Origin: Flaccisagitta enflata
Lineage: Eukaryota > Chaetognatha > Sagittoidea > Aphragmophora
Reading direction: 5' to 3'
Assembly: GCA_965153355.1 (NCBI GenBank)
Contig: OZ231127.1
Span: 10,292,001-10,356,000, forward strand
DNA: 64,000 nt
The position numbers were made by a program, and so were the translations under genes. Positions 10,256 to 21,925 of the stretch are shown here, piece by piece (position 1 is the first letter of the stretch; each line of letters starts with the position of its first letter). The notes under the pieces were generated by a model. The model was not told where the DNA came from. It saw only the letters and a program-made list of their open reading frames with translations, and did not search any database.

Positions 10256-11344
10256 TGAATAAAATGAGGAAAGAGAAGAAACTGAAAAAAACAAAAACAA
10301 TTTTAGTTTTTTTTTCCAATCGGCGAGAGTCGCCTTTACTGGTAAATGACAAAATACTATGCTAGCCGATCAAACTGTCCTACCAGTGTGCCATTATAGA
10401 TGGATAAATCTATTGGATTTGAGATTGGATGTCGTGCTAGGGCTATTTGTGAACTCACTCTTGCGTTTACACATGTTTTTGATCGATAAAGATAGGGGTC
10501 AATGTCCATGGATCAGATCCTGTCAGCCCTTCATAGCACCCAATGGGACTTCAAGAAAATGTGGAGACAGGTTTTCCTTCCGCTTCGTTTTATCTTTGGA
10601 AAGCAGTGGTGAACCATTTTTTTACGTTCACAGCAAGCTGATTTGAAGGCTTGAAGGAAAGAGCTGCAATAGCCCGTGGCAGTGTAAGAAAATTCAGATT
10701 ATTCAGCGCTGATTGAGGCTTGATTTTTTTTACAGGGTGTTTCAAGCGAGTTGTAATATACGAAATTGATGTATAACAGTTTCTAGGAATTTAAATGAAT
10801 TTCTGAAAAGATATGATGATCTTGGTGTTCATTTTTTAAATGCTAAATTTTGTGTAGATTGGTCTTTTGTTTAACAGCAACGTATCTTTGAAAATGTGTG
10901 ACTTAATTTCATGTTTTTTTATTCTGTACTCTACTTGAAAGTAGTCATCTTTAGCTGCCTGTTATTTATTTTCAAATTGAGCTAAATCCCTGGAATTGTT
11001 TTCAATTGATAGATTTTGGATATCGTTAAAGATTTGATAGATTAGTAGTTTATAAAACGGATTTTTTCTTCAAAATTTTGACGATGCTTGCCCAATAGTC
11101 ATCAAATATTTATCCTTATGAAGAACCCGGCAGGCAAAGAGACCTGCATTGTACAAATATGCAAAGGGAGAAATCATCATGCAAAAGGCCAAACAAACAG
11201 TCATTGCAGTGTAAAATGAAAGAGCAATTAATAACAATGATACCTAATCTATGAATCCGATAATCACAATCTCGAAAATTGATGAAGTGTCCGCAATTTG
11301 TCCGCTCTAATAAGCGTCTCTTAATGTCTTTTCCACAGTTCTCC
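10256..11344. other. Nothing recognised
   Basis: A 95-codon frame at 10359-10646 has no recognisable family signature. The rest is AT-rich without repeats I could define. Confidence 0.35.
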
Positions 11345-11960
11345 GGCGGTTACAAGCATGCATCTAGAGACTACATACCAAGTTTCATCCAAATTGGTAT
11401 GAAAATGTCAAAGTTATGCATGTTTTTCACTTTAAGGCTGGTTGGGTAGTAGGCTGGTTTGGTTGGTTAGCATGCTAAAATCTTAACAAATCAAAAACAT
11501 ATGTTGAGTCCTTCCATTTAAAGACTTTATACTAAGTATCAACCAAATCAATTGAAAAATTACAAAGTTATGCACGTTTTTCACTTTTAGGCTGGAAGGC
11601 TAGTTGGATGGTAGTCCGGTTTGGTCGGTTAGCATGCTAAAATCTTTATAAATCGAATTCTTATGTTGAGTCCTTCCATTCAGAGACTACATACCAAGTT
11701 TGAAACAAATCAATTGAAAAATGCCAAAGTTATGCATGTTTCTCACTTTTAGGCTGGTAGGCTGGTTGGGTCGTAGGCTGGCTTGGCCGGTTAGCATGCT
11801 AAAATCTTTATAAATCGAATTCATATGTTGAGTCCTTCCATTCAGAGACCACATACCAAGTTTCAACTAAATCCGTTGAAAAATGCCAAAGTTCTGCATG
11901 TTTTTCACTTTTAGGCTGGTAAGCTAGTTAGGTGGTAGGCTGGTTTGGCCGGTTATGATA
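11345..11960. repeat. 162-bp tandem repeat, about 3.8 copies
   Basis: GTTGAGTCCTTCCATT recurs at 11503, 11665 and 11827 (162-bp spacing). Each unit contains CATACCAAGTTT, CAAAGTTATGCATGTTTTTC, a GGCTGGTTGG stretch and TTAGCATGCTAAAATCTT. TTAGCATGCTAA is a 12-bp palindrome repeated in three units. Confidence 0.92.
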
Positions 11961-12373
11961 GAAACATGCAGATTGCACCACATCCCACATTTTGGGAAAC
12001 GTTTGAGTGTTCTTCTTAATCACAGGCTTACCCAAATTCATCGCTTAAACAGTGAACTGCTTCCATCAGAAAAGGATTTTTTTTCCTATCTTTTTTTTTT
12101 TAAATGAAAGAATTGATAGCAGAATGTGCGACCACGCAATTTTGGAGCCTTGGTGTCATTTAAGATGGTTATGAATGACATCCTCGTTATCACCTTACTG
12201 TGTTTGGAGGAGGTCCCTGCCATCAGCAGCCCATGGCAAATGCCAAAAACTATATTAGTTAGAGAAAACTCGCCTAAACAGAGCTACCATGACAAGTAAA
12301 GACATAATATGACTTGGTATATCATTCGAGGAGACTATCTGTGTCAACATGTGCTAGTCTATCACATAGATAT

Positions 12374-12635
12374 CAGAGAGAGCGAGAGTGAGAGCGAGAG
12401 CATAAGCAAGAGCGCATGAGAGCAAGAAATGCGTGCGAAAGTGCAAGAGCGAGCAAGAGCAAGCAAGATTGAGTAAGAGCAAGCAAGAGCGAGCGAGCGC
12501 AAACAAAAGCAAGCAAGAACTAGCAAGAGCGAGCGAGAGAAAGCTAGTGCGAGCAAGAGAAAGCGAGAGCAAGCAAGAGCAAGCAAGAGTAAGGGAGAGT
12601 CAACGGGAGAGCGCAAGAGAGCGAGTGTGTTAAAG
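12374..12635. repeat. GAGCAAGCAA-type minisatellite
   Basis: Irregular 6-10 bp units of GAGCAAGCAAGA / GAGAGCGAGA. Frames across it are composition artefacts. Confidence 0.9.
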
Positions 12636-12639
12636 AAAG

Positions 12640-13300
12640 AGTTGAGACTGCATCATGAGTTAACCATGTATGATCATTTTTGAAAATAAAAGAATTGTAC
12701 TTTGTGTCATTGTTGATAAGATAAAAATTGTCATTTGGTTTAGGCATGTTAACGCGATCTCTTAGTTTGTTGAGAAAAATATTCGAGTTTCTCTATGAAA
12801 ATCTAAAGACGGTACGCGCGAAATTGCCAGTAAGCGAATTGATTCTATTATTTACCGGCCTTAGCAACGATTTTGATGCAGCGGCATTTTAATTGACCCA
12901 TGCTGGTAAGCTCTTGAGCTCTAGTTTTATAATCTCATGGATTTTTTGTCATTTTTCTAAGGCAAAGTGGTCCAATTATGAGGGCAAGATGATCTTAAAC
13001 AACAAGATTTGTACCACCACCACCACTTTACTCAGGGGGGGGGGGGTGGCGGCGCCATCTTCCTGACATCGGACGTCCTCCAAATTTTTTTTGGTACATT
13101 ATACCACGAAATGGTGCGCACATCTCCTGAACATAAAGGCTCTGCCATGAACCCCCGTGCTAGTGTGGGCCGGGGCTGAAAACTGCCCTTTATATAAACG
13201 TATTCGGCAGTAGCACAGCCGTATGTCTAAAATGTGCATTCTCATACTTAAGTGAGATAAACAAATGGTACAAACAATTGGAATAACGGATCATTTACGG
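12640..13300. other. Nothing recognised
   Basis: Unique-looking sequence with a G10 run at 13036. No coding segment identified. Confidence 0.35.
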
Positions 13301-13307
13301 ACGGGCA

Positions 13308-13540
13308 AAGAAATGACTTAGAATGACTAAAAATAATTTAAAATGACTTAAAACGACCAAAAAGGACATAAAATGACAATATGACCTTATGTCTAAAAAT
13401 GACTTAGAATAACTTGAAATGATTTGAAATGACTTAGAATGACTTGAAATGATTTAAAATGACTTAGAATGACTAAGAATGACTTAGAATACCCTAAAAT
13501 TAGTTAGAATGATTAAAAATAACTTAAAGAAATAAAAGTG
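13308..13540. repeat. AATGACTTAG 10-11 bp minisatellite
   Basis: About 20 imperfect units of AATGACTTAG/AATGACTTGA/AATGATTTGA. It sits directly inside the adjacent minus-strand hairpin element and is probably that element's internal array. Confidence 0.85.
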
Positions 13541-13554
13541 ATAAAAAAAGTTAA

Positions 13555-13617
13555 GTGTGAACGACCGACCGACGGACAAAGCGGGTTGTAGAGTCGCGTT
13601 CACGCGACTAAAAAATG
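13555..13617 (-). mobile_element. 5' end of a family-b hairpin element
   Basis: Read on the minus strand: TTTTTTAG, hairpin GTCGCG-TGAA-CGCGAC (13593-13608), then CTCTACAACCCGCTTTGTCC and GTCGGTCGGTCG. The 3' end is not clear; the AATGACTT array follows in the element's direction. Confidence 0.6.
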
Positions 13618-13988
13618 AAAGATGATTAAAATAGCAAACTATGAAAGTATTAAGTGTGTAAAAACTAGTGTTAGGGTCCCTAAAAGAAATAAATAATGAT
13701 GGTCTCATCAGAAGACCTTTTACGTGTTGACTACTTTGTGCCAGCGCAAGAGCGCGACACGTGCGTTCATTGTTTGCACTGCCGGGTGGAGATCAAAGCT
13801 GCAAACGTTGAGCTGCCTGAGCAGCTGAGCAGCCTGAGCTAGATCTACTTAAATCCAGTTCACTTTTACTCCCATCAATTTCGCCCGTCGCTCTGCTGTT
13901 ATCCTCTTCGCTTGATGGCGTCATTCAAAGCTTTTTATCGGATATCTCTACATCACTCATTAGTCTTTAGGAAATTTGTTGTTTACTA
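13618..13988. other. Nothing recognised
   Basis: No gene or repeat defined. Confidence 0.3.
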
Positions 13989-14004
13989 GATTAGTCGTAG
14001 ATCA

Positions 14005-14006
<2 letters not shown>

Positions 14007-14066
<60 letters not shown>
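14007..14066. repeat. (CT)n microsatellite
   Basis: Pure CT run of about 60 bases. Confidence 0.97.
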
Positions 14067-14069
<3 letters not shown>

Positions 14070-14070
<1 letters not shown>

Positions 14071-14385
14071 GATCTCTTTGTGCCGATTATGTTGACATCG
14101 CCCAGCATTTCTCAGTCTGTCAGTCTGTCTCTTTCTCATTCTGTCTCTCTCTCATCTGTGGTGATCTTTGTGTGCCGAATGAGTTGACATCTCCGAGCAT
14201 TGCTCTGTCTGTCTGTCTCTGTCTGTCTGTCTGTCAGTCAGTCTCAGTCTCACCAGGTGGTCTTTGTGTGCCGAATGAGTTGACATCTCCAAGCATTGCT
14301 CTGTCTGTCGGTCTGTCTATCTCAGTCTCACCTGGTGATCTTTGAGTGCCGAAAGAGTTGACATCTCCGAGCATTTCTCTGAAGG
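14070..14385. repeat. Tandem repeat of about 78-96 bp, 4 copies
   Basis: GTTGACATC recurs at 14091, 14183, 14279 and 14357, each time in the context GTGCCGAATGAGTTGACATC followed by CGAGCATTGCTCTGTCTGTC. Length differences lie in the CTGT/GTCT microsatellite part of each unit. Confidence 0.85.
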
Positions 14386-15000
14386 GCGAAGACTCGGATG
14401 ACGTAACGGATGAGGGTGAAGACAAAGTCACGTCATTTGAACCGGAACCGGAAGTCATTTTCACGTCTTTTGAACCGGAAGTCATTTTCAAATCAGTCAA
14501 ATCAGATGCAGTTTATTATGATGCAGTTTTTAAAAATGTGTTGCAAGCTTCTTGTCTTTTCGCGGGAATCGTGAATTGGCCGCAGTCAGTATTCAGCAGC
14601 TCGCAGATAGCTGGAGGAAGCGACAACAAGCAGATGGATGAAGCAGCTTACGGATGAAAGAAAGCCGTGGATGAAACTGCTCGGAAATGCCTGGCTGACC
14701 GGACAACTGAAAAGGAAGTGGTATTTTTTTTAAGCTTCTACGACGCACTTAGCTTTTAATATTTTTAAAAATATATTGTTCTTCTCATCGTACGACCGAA
14801 TAATAGTGAGAAAGTTAAGCAATTTTGAAATAAACTTTGGATTTCAAAAAGTCATCCTTTGTACAGTTTCCACCATTTATGTGACCAATGTATATGCAAT
14901 ATAATTGGACTCACAACGCACGGCCAAGGACGCTGTTATTGAATCTAATACACAACCCTATGTACTGTTGTAGACTTACACAACATTCACATCATTTCAT
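14386..15000. other. Nothing firmly recognised
   Basis: Includes a 20-bp direct repeat (TTTGAACCGGAAGTCATTTT) near 14437-14490 and a 103-codon frame without recognisable domains. Confidence 0.35.
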
Positions 15001-15002
15001 CC

Positions 15003-15420
15003 TTTTTGGGCATCGGCCCTGGGGCCGATGCCCTGCAGAACACAGGGGGAAATTAGAAAGTACACCCTTCTGTCCTTCTAAACTTCTGTCCTAACCGTCC
15101 ATAAGTTCCCCCTCAAGGCCAGATGCCGCAATCCAGCCCTTTGAAGCAGCAATCAGGCCCAATCAGGCCTGAAATATGCCCTCTCAGGCCTGAAATCAGC
15201 TCTCTTAGACCTTAAGTCAGCCCTCTTAGACCTTAAATCAGCCCCCTTAGACCTTAAATCAGCCCTGAATCATCCCTTGGTGCTTGAAATCTGTCCTGCA
15301 AGACTCAAACCTACCTTAAGACCTCAAGTCTGCCTACTCTCACTCCACTTTTTCAGCTGAACACCGGGTACACGGGAACCGCTGACCACATGCGATCCTT
15401 AGATGACTAGATGCAAGTGT
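15003..15420 (+). mobile_element. GGGC-hairpin element with internal minisatellite (family c)
   Basis: Begins TTTTT followed by a perfect 12-bp stem GGGCATCGGCCC-TG-GGGCCGATGCCC (15008-15033), then CTGCAGAACACAGGGGGAAA and TGTCCTTCTAAACTTCTGTCC. From about 15110 to 15330 there is an irregular array of TCAGGCCTGAAATC / CTTAGACCTTAAATCAGCCC units of about 20 bp. The end carries ACCGCTGACCACATGCGATC and TTAGATGACTAG, shared with 26522-26565 and 53545-53575. Confidence 0.65.
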
Positions 15421-15461
15421 AATCTTTTTCTCTCATTTTATCTCTATCATCTTTTTCCTCT

Positions 15462-15466
<5 letters not shown>

Positions 15467-15522
<56 letters not shown>

Positions 15523-15611
15523 GGCATATAAATGGACAATGCAAGAGAGGAGGAGGAAGTGGAGAAAGGTGGGATGCTGAAAGAGAATTGAGTATGATGG
15601 AAATATAAGTA

Positions 15612-15668
<57 letters not shown>
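15467..15668. repeat. Two (CT)n arrays with a 95-bp spacer
   Basis: CT runs at about 15467-15519 and 15615-15668. Confidence 0.95.
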
Positions 15669-15669
<1 letters not shown>

Positions 15670-15671
<2 letters not shown>

Positions 15672-16120
15672 GGGTAAGTTCTCAGATTGCATTCTCTCTT
15701 TTCTAAATTCTAACCTACCTTCTCAATCACGAAAAGCGCAGTCAGGAATGATCTTCGTTGCGCATGTTGAAGAGTGTGAAATATTTAAGATATCGTTTAG
15801 CGATCACTCTGGTTAGCACGTTCTCTTCAAAAATAAAAGATTTGAAAAATTGTAGGAAAATCAGGGTTGGAACCGGGTAACGGTTAGTTTCAGTAACTAA
15901 ATGAACATTACCAACGATGTGTTTTTTTCCATTACAATTCATAGCACTCTTTACGAAATAAGAATGTTTCCGATGAATAATCACATCATTTAATACAAAT
16001 CATAAAATACTATACGAATAAAAAAAGACGCACTTTTCAATGGTTGATTCAGCTTGGTCATTTGATATCAGGTGCTACTACGTTTAACGTACATGTATAA
16101 TATATAAGTCACTATGTCGC
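15670..16120. other. Nothing recognised
   Basis: AT-rich, no coding segment supported. Confidence 0.3.
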
Positions 16121-16122
16121 AT

Positions 16123-16128
16123 CAGAGA

Positions 16129-16182
<54 letters not shown>
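16123..16182. repeat. (GA)n microsatellite
   Basis: GA run with one GATA interruption. Confidence 0.95.
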
Positions 16183-16186
<4 letters not shown>

Positions 16187-16267
16187 ATATAAGAGATATT
16201 TATATATAGAGATAAAAAGAGAGAATTCGAATCGATGATTTTATATCAGGAGACTAAAAGTCTTCTT

Positions 16268-16335
16268 CATTCTTCTTCTTCTCTTTCTTCTTCTTCTTCT
16301 TCTTCTTCTTCTTCTTCTTCTTCTTCTTCTTCTTC
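16268..16335. repeat. (TTC)n microsatellite
   Basis: About 20 TTC units. Confidence 0.95.
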
Positions 16336-16506
16336 ATCATTTGCTTTTCTATTTGTTGCTGTTCTTGATTTGATTTGGAAGGTTGCATTTCTTCCCCGTA
16401 TTACTTCCACGTGTTCCCTCGTTTTGTTATGGGGGGGGGGGATTGTGAGCACAAGACATACAAGCGGGCATCCGGACGCTAGGGGGCGAGTCTTGCACAA
16501 CTGACG

Positions 16507-16651
<145 letters not shown>

Positions 16652-16775
16652 GAGACACCCATCAGACAGTGATGTTTGTTGACAGCTTCAAATCTTATTC
16701 GCGTCGACGTCGATCTTCATTGCTGTCGACGTTGAATTCTCTCTCCGCGGCTACGCGAGCAGGCTCTCCTTGGAA

Positions 16776-16777
16776 CG

Positions 16778-16860
<83 letters not shown>

Positions 16861-16895
16861 GCTGTTGTTGTCGTCGTCGTTGTTGTTGTTATGAT
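16776..16895. repeat. (GTT)n array 1
   Basis: About 30 uninterrupted GTT units, then GCT/GTC variants. It reads (CAA)n in the direction of the neighbouring LINE. Confidence 0.95.
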
Positions 16896-17089
16896 TGTTG
16901 CGCCTATTCTTCCCCGAGCAGCAGATTCCGCCGTTGCAGATTTCCCACCATCGTAACGAGGCCGTCACCGCTGTCAGCGCCGCCGTCAAATGCCACAGTC
17001 GAAAGTCGTAAGATTTTCGGCAGCGTTGAGATTCGAATCACGTCACTTTCAGCGCTCCGCACGGCTTCTACTTCCTCGCGACGGAGCCA

Positions 17090-17092
17090 CGG

Positions 17093-17169
<77 letters not shown>

Positions 17170-17420
17170 ATGTTGTTGTTGTTGTTGTTGTTGTGGTTGT
17201 GGTTGTTGTTGTCGGAAATGTTGTTGTTGTTGCTGTTGCGGAACCGTTCATGAGCGTCGTTCTCGTAATGCCGCATCGTCGGGAGGTCATGAAAAGAAGA
17301 TGAAATGGACCGGGGACGCCGCTTAATGACGGTAGCATCCATGATGTTGACTTGCCATACATACACCAGTTAGTCTTTTCTCACCTTAGAGGGAAAATCT
17401 TTGGGCCCAAAGCGAAGTTG

Positions 17421-17487
<67 letters not shown>

Positions 17488-17690
17488 ATTGTTGTTTTCC
17501 TTGTTGTTGTTGCTGTTTTTGCTATTTTGGAGTTGCACCTCGTCGTCATCATCGTAGTGCCGCAATGTTGGACCAACATGAAAGAGTAATGGGCGGGACA
17601 CCGCTTTATGACGGTAGCATCTGTGACGCTGACTTGCCATACATACACCAATTGTTCTCTCTCACCTTTGAAGAAAATCTTGTCCACCGC
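17090..17690. repeat. Tandem pair: (GTT)n plus duplicated unit of about 150-180 bp
   Basis: Two units, about 17091-17406 and 17420-17690, each start with a long GTT array. Each continues into related sequence sharing TTATGACGGTAGCATC (TTAATGACGGTAGCATC in the first), CTTGCCATACATACACCA and TCTCACCTT. On the minus strand the shared part reads VYVWQV.(2)DATVIKR.P in both copies, although the DNA flanks differ. The block sits immediately downstream of the LINE's 3' end, so the CAA arrays may be LINE tails or an expanded 3' UTR. Confidence 0.8.
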
Positions 17691-17757
<67 letters not shown>

Positions 17758-17775
17758 GCTGCTGTTGCTGCTGTT
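17691..17775 (-). repeat. (CAA)n tail at the 3' end of the LINE
   Basis: Minus-strand CAGCAGCAACAACAACAA begins about 20 bases after the ORF2 stop. CAA-type simple-repeat tails instead of poly(A) are known for some non-LTR elements. Confidence 0.7.
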
Positions 17776-17795
17776 TTTGCCGTTCTTCATTCTTG

Positions 17796-20594
17796 CTAGC
17801 TGCTGATGACGTCAAGAGTAGATGCGTTCGTGCTGATATGTCTGACTTGGTCGTAGTCTTGCAGAACTGCGCCAATCAGTGGTGATCTTTGCTCCATACA
17901 CCGGAATCGTTTCTTTGCAAAGTCAATAAGGTGTTCTTTGATCATCGGGATGCCGCTGCAGTCATGTAGATCTTGGATTGATACGTAAGCCGGCGTTCTT
18001 AAGATAACGCGTAGAGCTTGATTCTGTATAAGCTGTAGCTTTTGCAAATGAGTCTCGGCTGCGTTGATTATGCACAAGCTGCAATATTCAAAGATAGAGC
18101 GAATAGTGGCCTCATACAATTTTCTCATTATGGCAGGGTTAAGTTTTCCTGACAGTGCTGATATGGCTCTAAGCAGATTGAGACGTTTGTACGCCTTTGC
18201 CACAATTTTTTGTGTCTGGGGTTCCCAAGTGAGTCTAGGATCAAAGGTTACACCCAAGAAATCAGCTTCGGTTGACGGAAAGATCGATTCCCCAAAGAGA
18301 TCAATGGAGACGCTATTTGCTTCTACTTCTTCTTTGTGGCGAGGGCATTTACTGAACAAAACTAGTTTTGATTTGTGAGGGCTCAGTGTTACATGCCATT
18401 TTCGGCACCATGCCTCAATTTTTTCAACTTCTTCTTGAAGGACGTGCGCAGCATCACCAGCTCTTACATTGGTCGTCCACATTCCAACATCATCTGCATA
18501 CTGTGATGAAGACACCCGCGTTGGATCTAGAACGTCTGTCAAGTCATTCACAAAGATGAGATAAAGGATAGGAGAGATGCAGGATCCTTGCGGCGTACCT
18601 GCTTTTAGCTCAACCACTTCTGACCAGAAGCCGTCTATGCACACCTTTAATGTTCTGTTGTCCAGGAATGAAAACAGAATATTTTTCATTTGCCTTGACA
18701 GACCAATCTTGTTGATTTTATGCTTTAATCCATTTTTCCAAACTGCGTCGAAAGCAGCTTTTACGTCTAAGAAGAGGCCAAGAGTACAGAAGCGTCGTTT
18801 AAATCCGTTGAATAATCCGTTGAATACGCCTTGTGAAAGTCTTAACAGGTGTTCCTGGCTCGACCTTCCCTTTGTGAAACCTGCTTGGTTAGGATTTAGG
18901 AAATTCATTGCAGTAAGCTCTTTCATTAAGTAAGCATAAATAAATCTCTCGTAGATTTTTCCCAAGCACGATAATAGAGAAATGGGCCTGTAATTACTGG
19001 CCAATTTCTTATCTCTTCCAGGCTTTGGTACCATTCTCACCTTGGCCTCCTTCCACGCTTTAGGAAAAACATTATTGGAGACACATTGGTTTATGAGATT
19101 GCAGATTATTTGTTTGGTTGCGTTACTACAGATTTTTAGCAGATGATAGGAAATTCCATCTTCGCCTGGAGCCGAGTTGGCTTTGGTCTCACCAAGTAGC
19201 TTGTCAAATTGCGGGATATGGATTCTTCCTATTGCATCCTGTCCAATTTCTTTTCTTTCACTGGCTATTTCTTCATCGATTTGTCTTTTGAAATCACGAT
19301 TAAACTTCGGGTCATCTGGTGTTTGGTGCACCGAGTTCAAATATCTTGCAAACTCATCACATTTTTCTTTGTTGTTGCCACTAAGAGTACCATCTGGGAG
19401 TGTCAGCGGAGCCTCGGGTTCATCTATTTGTTTATTTTTGTTTTTATGATTATTGAAATTCTTCCACATTGTATATGTGCTGTCAGAGTTGCATATTCTC
19501 TCGCAAACATCTTGCAATTCATCTTCATCGAATTCTCGAATCTGCTGTTGAATGTGATGGTTCACCCGATTATAGATTTTTGTAAGAACGCGTCGACTGA
19601 TTTCACTTGTTGCCTTTTTCCTGTTCTTCAGGAGGGTTTTCCTCAAACGAATGTTGCTGAGAATCTCATTTGGAAGACGACGTTTGATCTTAGGGGTAAA
19701 TGATCTGGTGGACTCAACTTTTGCCTCCATGAAAATTCTGTTAATGTTATTAATGTTAGCATCTACATCATCCGAAGCCACATAATCTTCAAGTTTTTTG
19801 TCTACAGTCTGGGCCCACAGACACATGTTTGTTTTTGTCTTTTGCAATGAATAAGATTTAAAGGAGAGTTGAGTTACTACAGGAAAATGATCCGATCCAA
19901 TGTCACTTCCCACATGACATGATTCTACAAGGCGGCTCCCAGCAAAATCAGTAATGACTAGGTCAAGCACATTAGTCAGACCCGTTGAGCTACTGACATA
20001 TGTTGGCGAGTGGGCATCATGATAGATCAGATTTTCTTGGTTGAGGTTTTGAAGAAACTGTCGTCCAAATCCATCCGTGTAACGTGATCCGAAGGACACA
20101 TGTGGGCAGTTTAGGTCTCCAACAATGAATCCGCCTATTGACTTACCGTTAAATGTGATATTCTTGAAATCGGAGAGGATTCCATGTGGGAAATGATGTT
20201 CTGGGTGATTGTAGATGCAAATTATCTTAATAGGACTACTGTTCTGCTCTGGTGGTAGTAGAATTGCTGCCAGGGCCTCAAAATGATCACCAACTGTACC
20301 TAGATCGACCTGCCTACATGACCAGTTCTTAGGAATGATGAGAGCTACTCCACCAGCTGTGGCCATTGATGTTGTGTATTTTCTGTCTTTTCTTATCATC
20401 GCGTAACCTTTGATTTCTCTTACTAAAATTTCCTCCTTAAGCCTAGTATCTGATAGAGCCATGATACAGTTGTTTCCCTGGTTTTCTAAAAGTCTTCTAA
20501 TTTCTCCTTCTCTGGCTCTAAATCCGTTTACGTTTGCAGAGATTATTTTAGTGCTGTCAGAGAAGGTTGGGGACTTGTCCTTGGTTGGTACCAT
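17796..20594 (-). CDS. Jockey-like LINE ORF2: endonuclease and reverse transcriptase
   Basis: An open frame of 932 codons from the ATG at 20594; an in-frame GTG one codon earlier is less likely. The N-terminal apurinic-type endonuclease shows ISANVNGFR near residue 20, SDTRLKEE near 50, GDLNCPH near 160 and GSDHFPV near 235. The reverse transcriptase shows NYRPISLLSCLGKIYERF, LDVKAAFDAVWKNGL, AGTPQGSCISPILYLIFVND and QYADD near residue 700. LGVTFDPRLTW and LRVILRTPAYVSIQDLHD follow, as in Jockey-clade C-termini. No RNase H motif was seen. The frame is uninterrupted and all catalytic motifs look intact, so the copy is young and possibly competent. It starts 38 bases inside ORF1, in the +1 frame. 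It would nick target DNA and reverse-transcribe its own RNA (family knowledge). Confidence 0.93.
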   Translation of the reverse strand: MVPTKDKSPTFSDSTKIISANVNGFRAREGEIRRLLENQGNNCIMALSDTRLKEEILVREIKGYAMIRKDRKYTTSMATAGGVALIIPKNWSCRQVDLGTVGDHFEALAAILLPPEQNSSPIKIICIYNHPEHHFPHGILSDFKNITFNGKSIGGFIVGDLNCPHVSFGSRYTDGFGRQFLQNLNQENLIYHDAHSPTYVSSSTGLTNVLDLVITDFAGSRLVESCHVGSDIGSDHFPVVTQLSFKSYSLQKTKTNMCLWAQTVDKKLEDYVASDDVDANINNINRIFMEAKVESTRSFTPKIKRRLPNEILSNIRLRKTLLKNRKKATSEISRRVLTKIYNRVNHHIQQQIREFDEDELQDVCERICNSDSTYTMWKNFNNHKNKNKQIDEPEAPLTLPDGTLSGNNKEKCDEFARYLNSVHQTPDDPKFNRDFKRQIDEEIASERKEIGQDAIGRIHIPQFDKLLGETKANSAPGEDGISYHLLKICSNATKQIICNLINQCVSNNVFPKAWKEAKVRMVPKPGRDKKLASNYRPISLLSCLGKIYERFIYAYLMKELTAMNFLNPNQAGFTKGRSSQEHLLRLSQGVFNGLFNGFKRRFCTLGLFLDVKAAFDAVWKNGLKHKINKIGLSRQMKNILFSFLDNRTLKVCIDGFWSEVVELKAGTPQGSCISPILYLIFVNDLTDVLDPTRVSSSQYADDVGMWTTNVRAGDAAHVLQEEVEKIEAWCRKWHVTLSPHKSKLVLFSKCPRHKEEVEANSVSIDLFGESIFPSTEADFLGVTFDPRLTWEPQTQKIVAKAYKRLNLLRAISALSGKLNPAIMRKLYEATIRSIFEYCSLCIINAAETHLQKLQLIQNQALRVILRTPAYVSIQDLHDCSGIPMIKEHLIDFAKKRFRCMEQRSPLIGAVLQDYDQVRHISTNASTLDVISS

Positions 20595-21835
20595 CACCTA
20601 GCGGTGGATCAGCGTTTGTTCGTCTACCAGCCGCTATCTTGTTCCAGGTAGTTGGCATGCGGCGGTTTTCGGCCGAGAAAACGTCCATGCAGGTCTGAGC
20701 CAAGGAAAGGCAGTCATTTTCATTTAACGGGACTTGAGTGGAGATCATCTCTTTTAGAGCCCCAGCAATCATTTGGATGCAGAGTGCAAGGGCTTCTACC
20801 ATTGAATGTTTTTGCGGTTGGCTATCGGTGATTGAAGAGGCTAGATTCAAAGGAGGGAAGGAATCAGAAATTGGCTGCTCTTGACGTTGCTGTTGTTGCT
20901 GTTGTTCTTGCTGCTGCTGTAGTTGTTTTTGCTGCTGCTGCTGTTGTAGTTGTTGCCGTAGCTGTTCTTTCTTTGCCTTGACGGCCGCTTTGAATGCGAC
21001 ACAGCCTCGATAGTTAGCCACATGGCAACCTCCGCAGTTAGCACAGAGCGGGCTGCCCTCTTTTGGACAATCTTTCACCCTGTGGTTCCCACTACAGCGG
21101 ACGCATTTCTGTACTTCTGCAGTACATTCCCAATGCTGGTGATGAAAGTCCTGGCACCGAAAGCACTGAACAACATCAGGGTCACTTTCATATTCGACGA
21201 TTCTCGTGAAGCGTTGACAGTACAGAACAATACCATTCTGCTTGAACTTGTCCTTTTGTTCCTTGGAAGAGAATGTCACTTTGACGGTGGTAGACTTTTC
21301 ATTGCTCCCCTTTACATTGAAACGTTCAATCGCTTTTGGGAACAGCTCATCGATGGATAATTGCTGTTTTATATCTGCTTCTGTAATAGCCAATGGAACG
21401 CCGAGTATCAAAACCGGCTGATCCACAGATTTCTCCTGTGGGAGCATTGCTGTGATTCGACCATGTTCTGCATGTTCGGGCCACTCTTGACGGAGGATGC
21501 TATAATCGTGTGGCGTTGCACCTGTCACACGTATATCACCTGATGGCATGACTCGAATTTCAAGAATTTTCGCGTTTGGCTTGAGTGACTGCAGTGTTGA
21601 GGCTAAGATTTTTGGGTTTTGTTTCACTTCTGGCGAGATACGATTCTTTAGAGTGATCGGCATAACTTTGTAGGAGGGTTGAGAGTTTGACTGCTCAGAG
21701 CCGCCGCTGTCAACACCGCCAGCGCGAGCGCCACTGCTGCCACCGCTTCCACTGCAGGTACCGCTGCCCCCACTTACGTCGAAGTGACTGTCGCCACCGC
21801 CGCCACTTCTTCCTCCCCTGCTGCTGCTTCTCCCG

Positions 21836-21925
<90 letters not shown>

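Noticed and set aside
9743-10352. Long Ser/Pro/Leu and Gly/Arg/Glu frames
   Set aside because: Artefacts of the GGGA purine minisatellite.
10359-10646. Possible coding exon
   Set aside because: No family signature, no convincing acceptor/donor pair in frame.
14346-14657. 103-codon frame with TSFEPE repeats
   Set aside because: Starts inside a tandem repeat, no recognisable domain, no supporting splice sites; the repeat explains the periodic sequence.
16770-17885. Poly-Cys, poly-Val, poly-Leu and poly-Asn frames
   Set aside because: Translations of GTT/CAA arrays.
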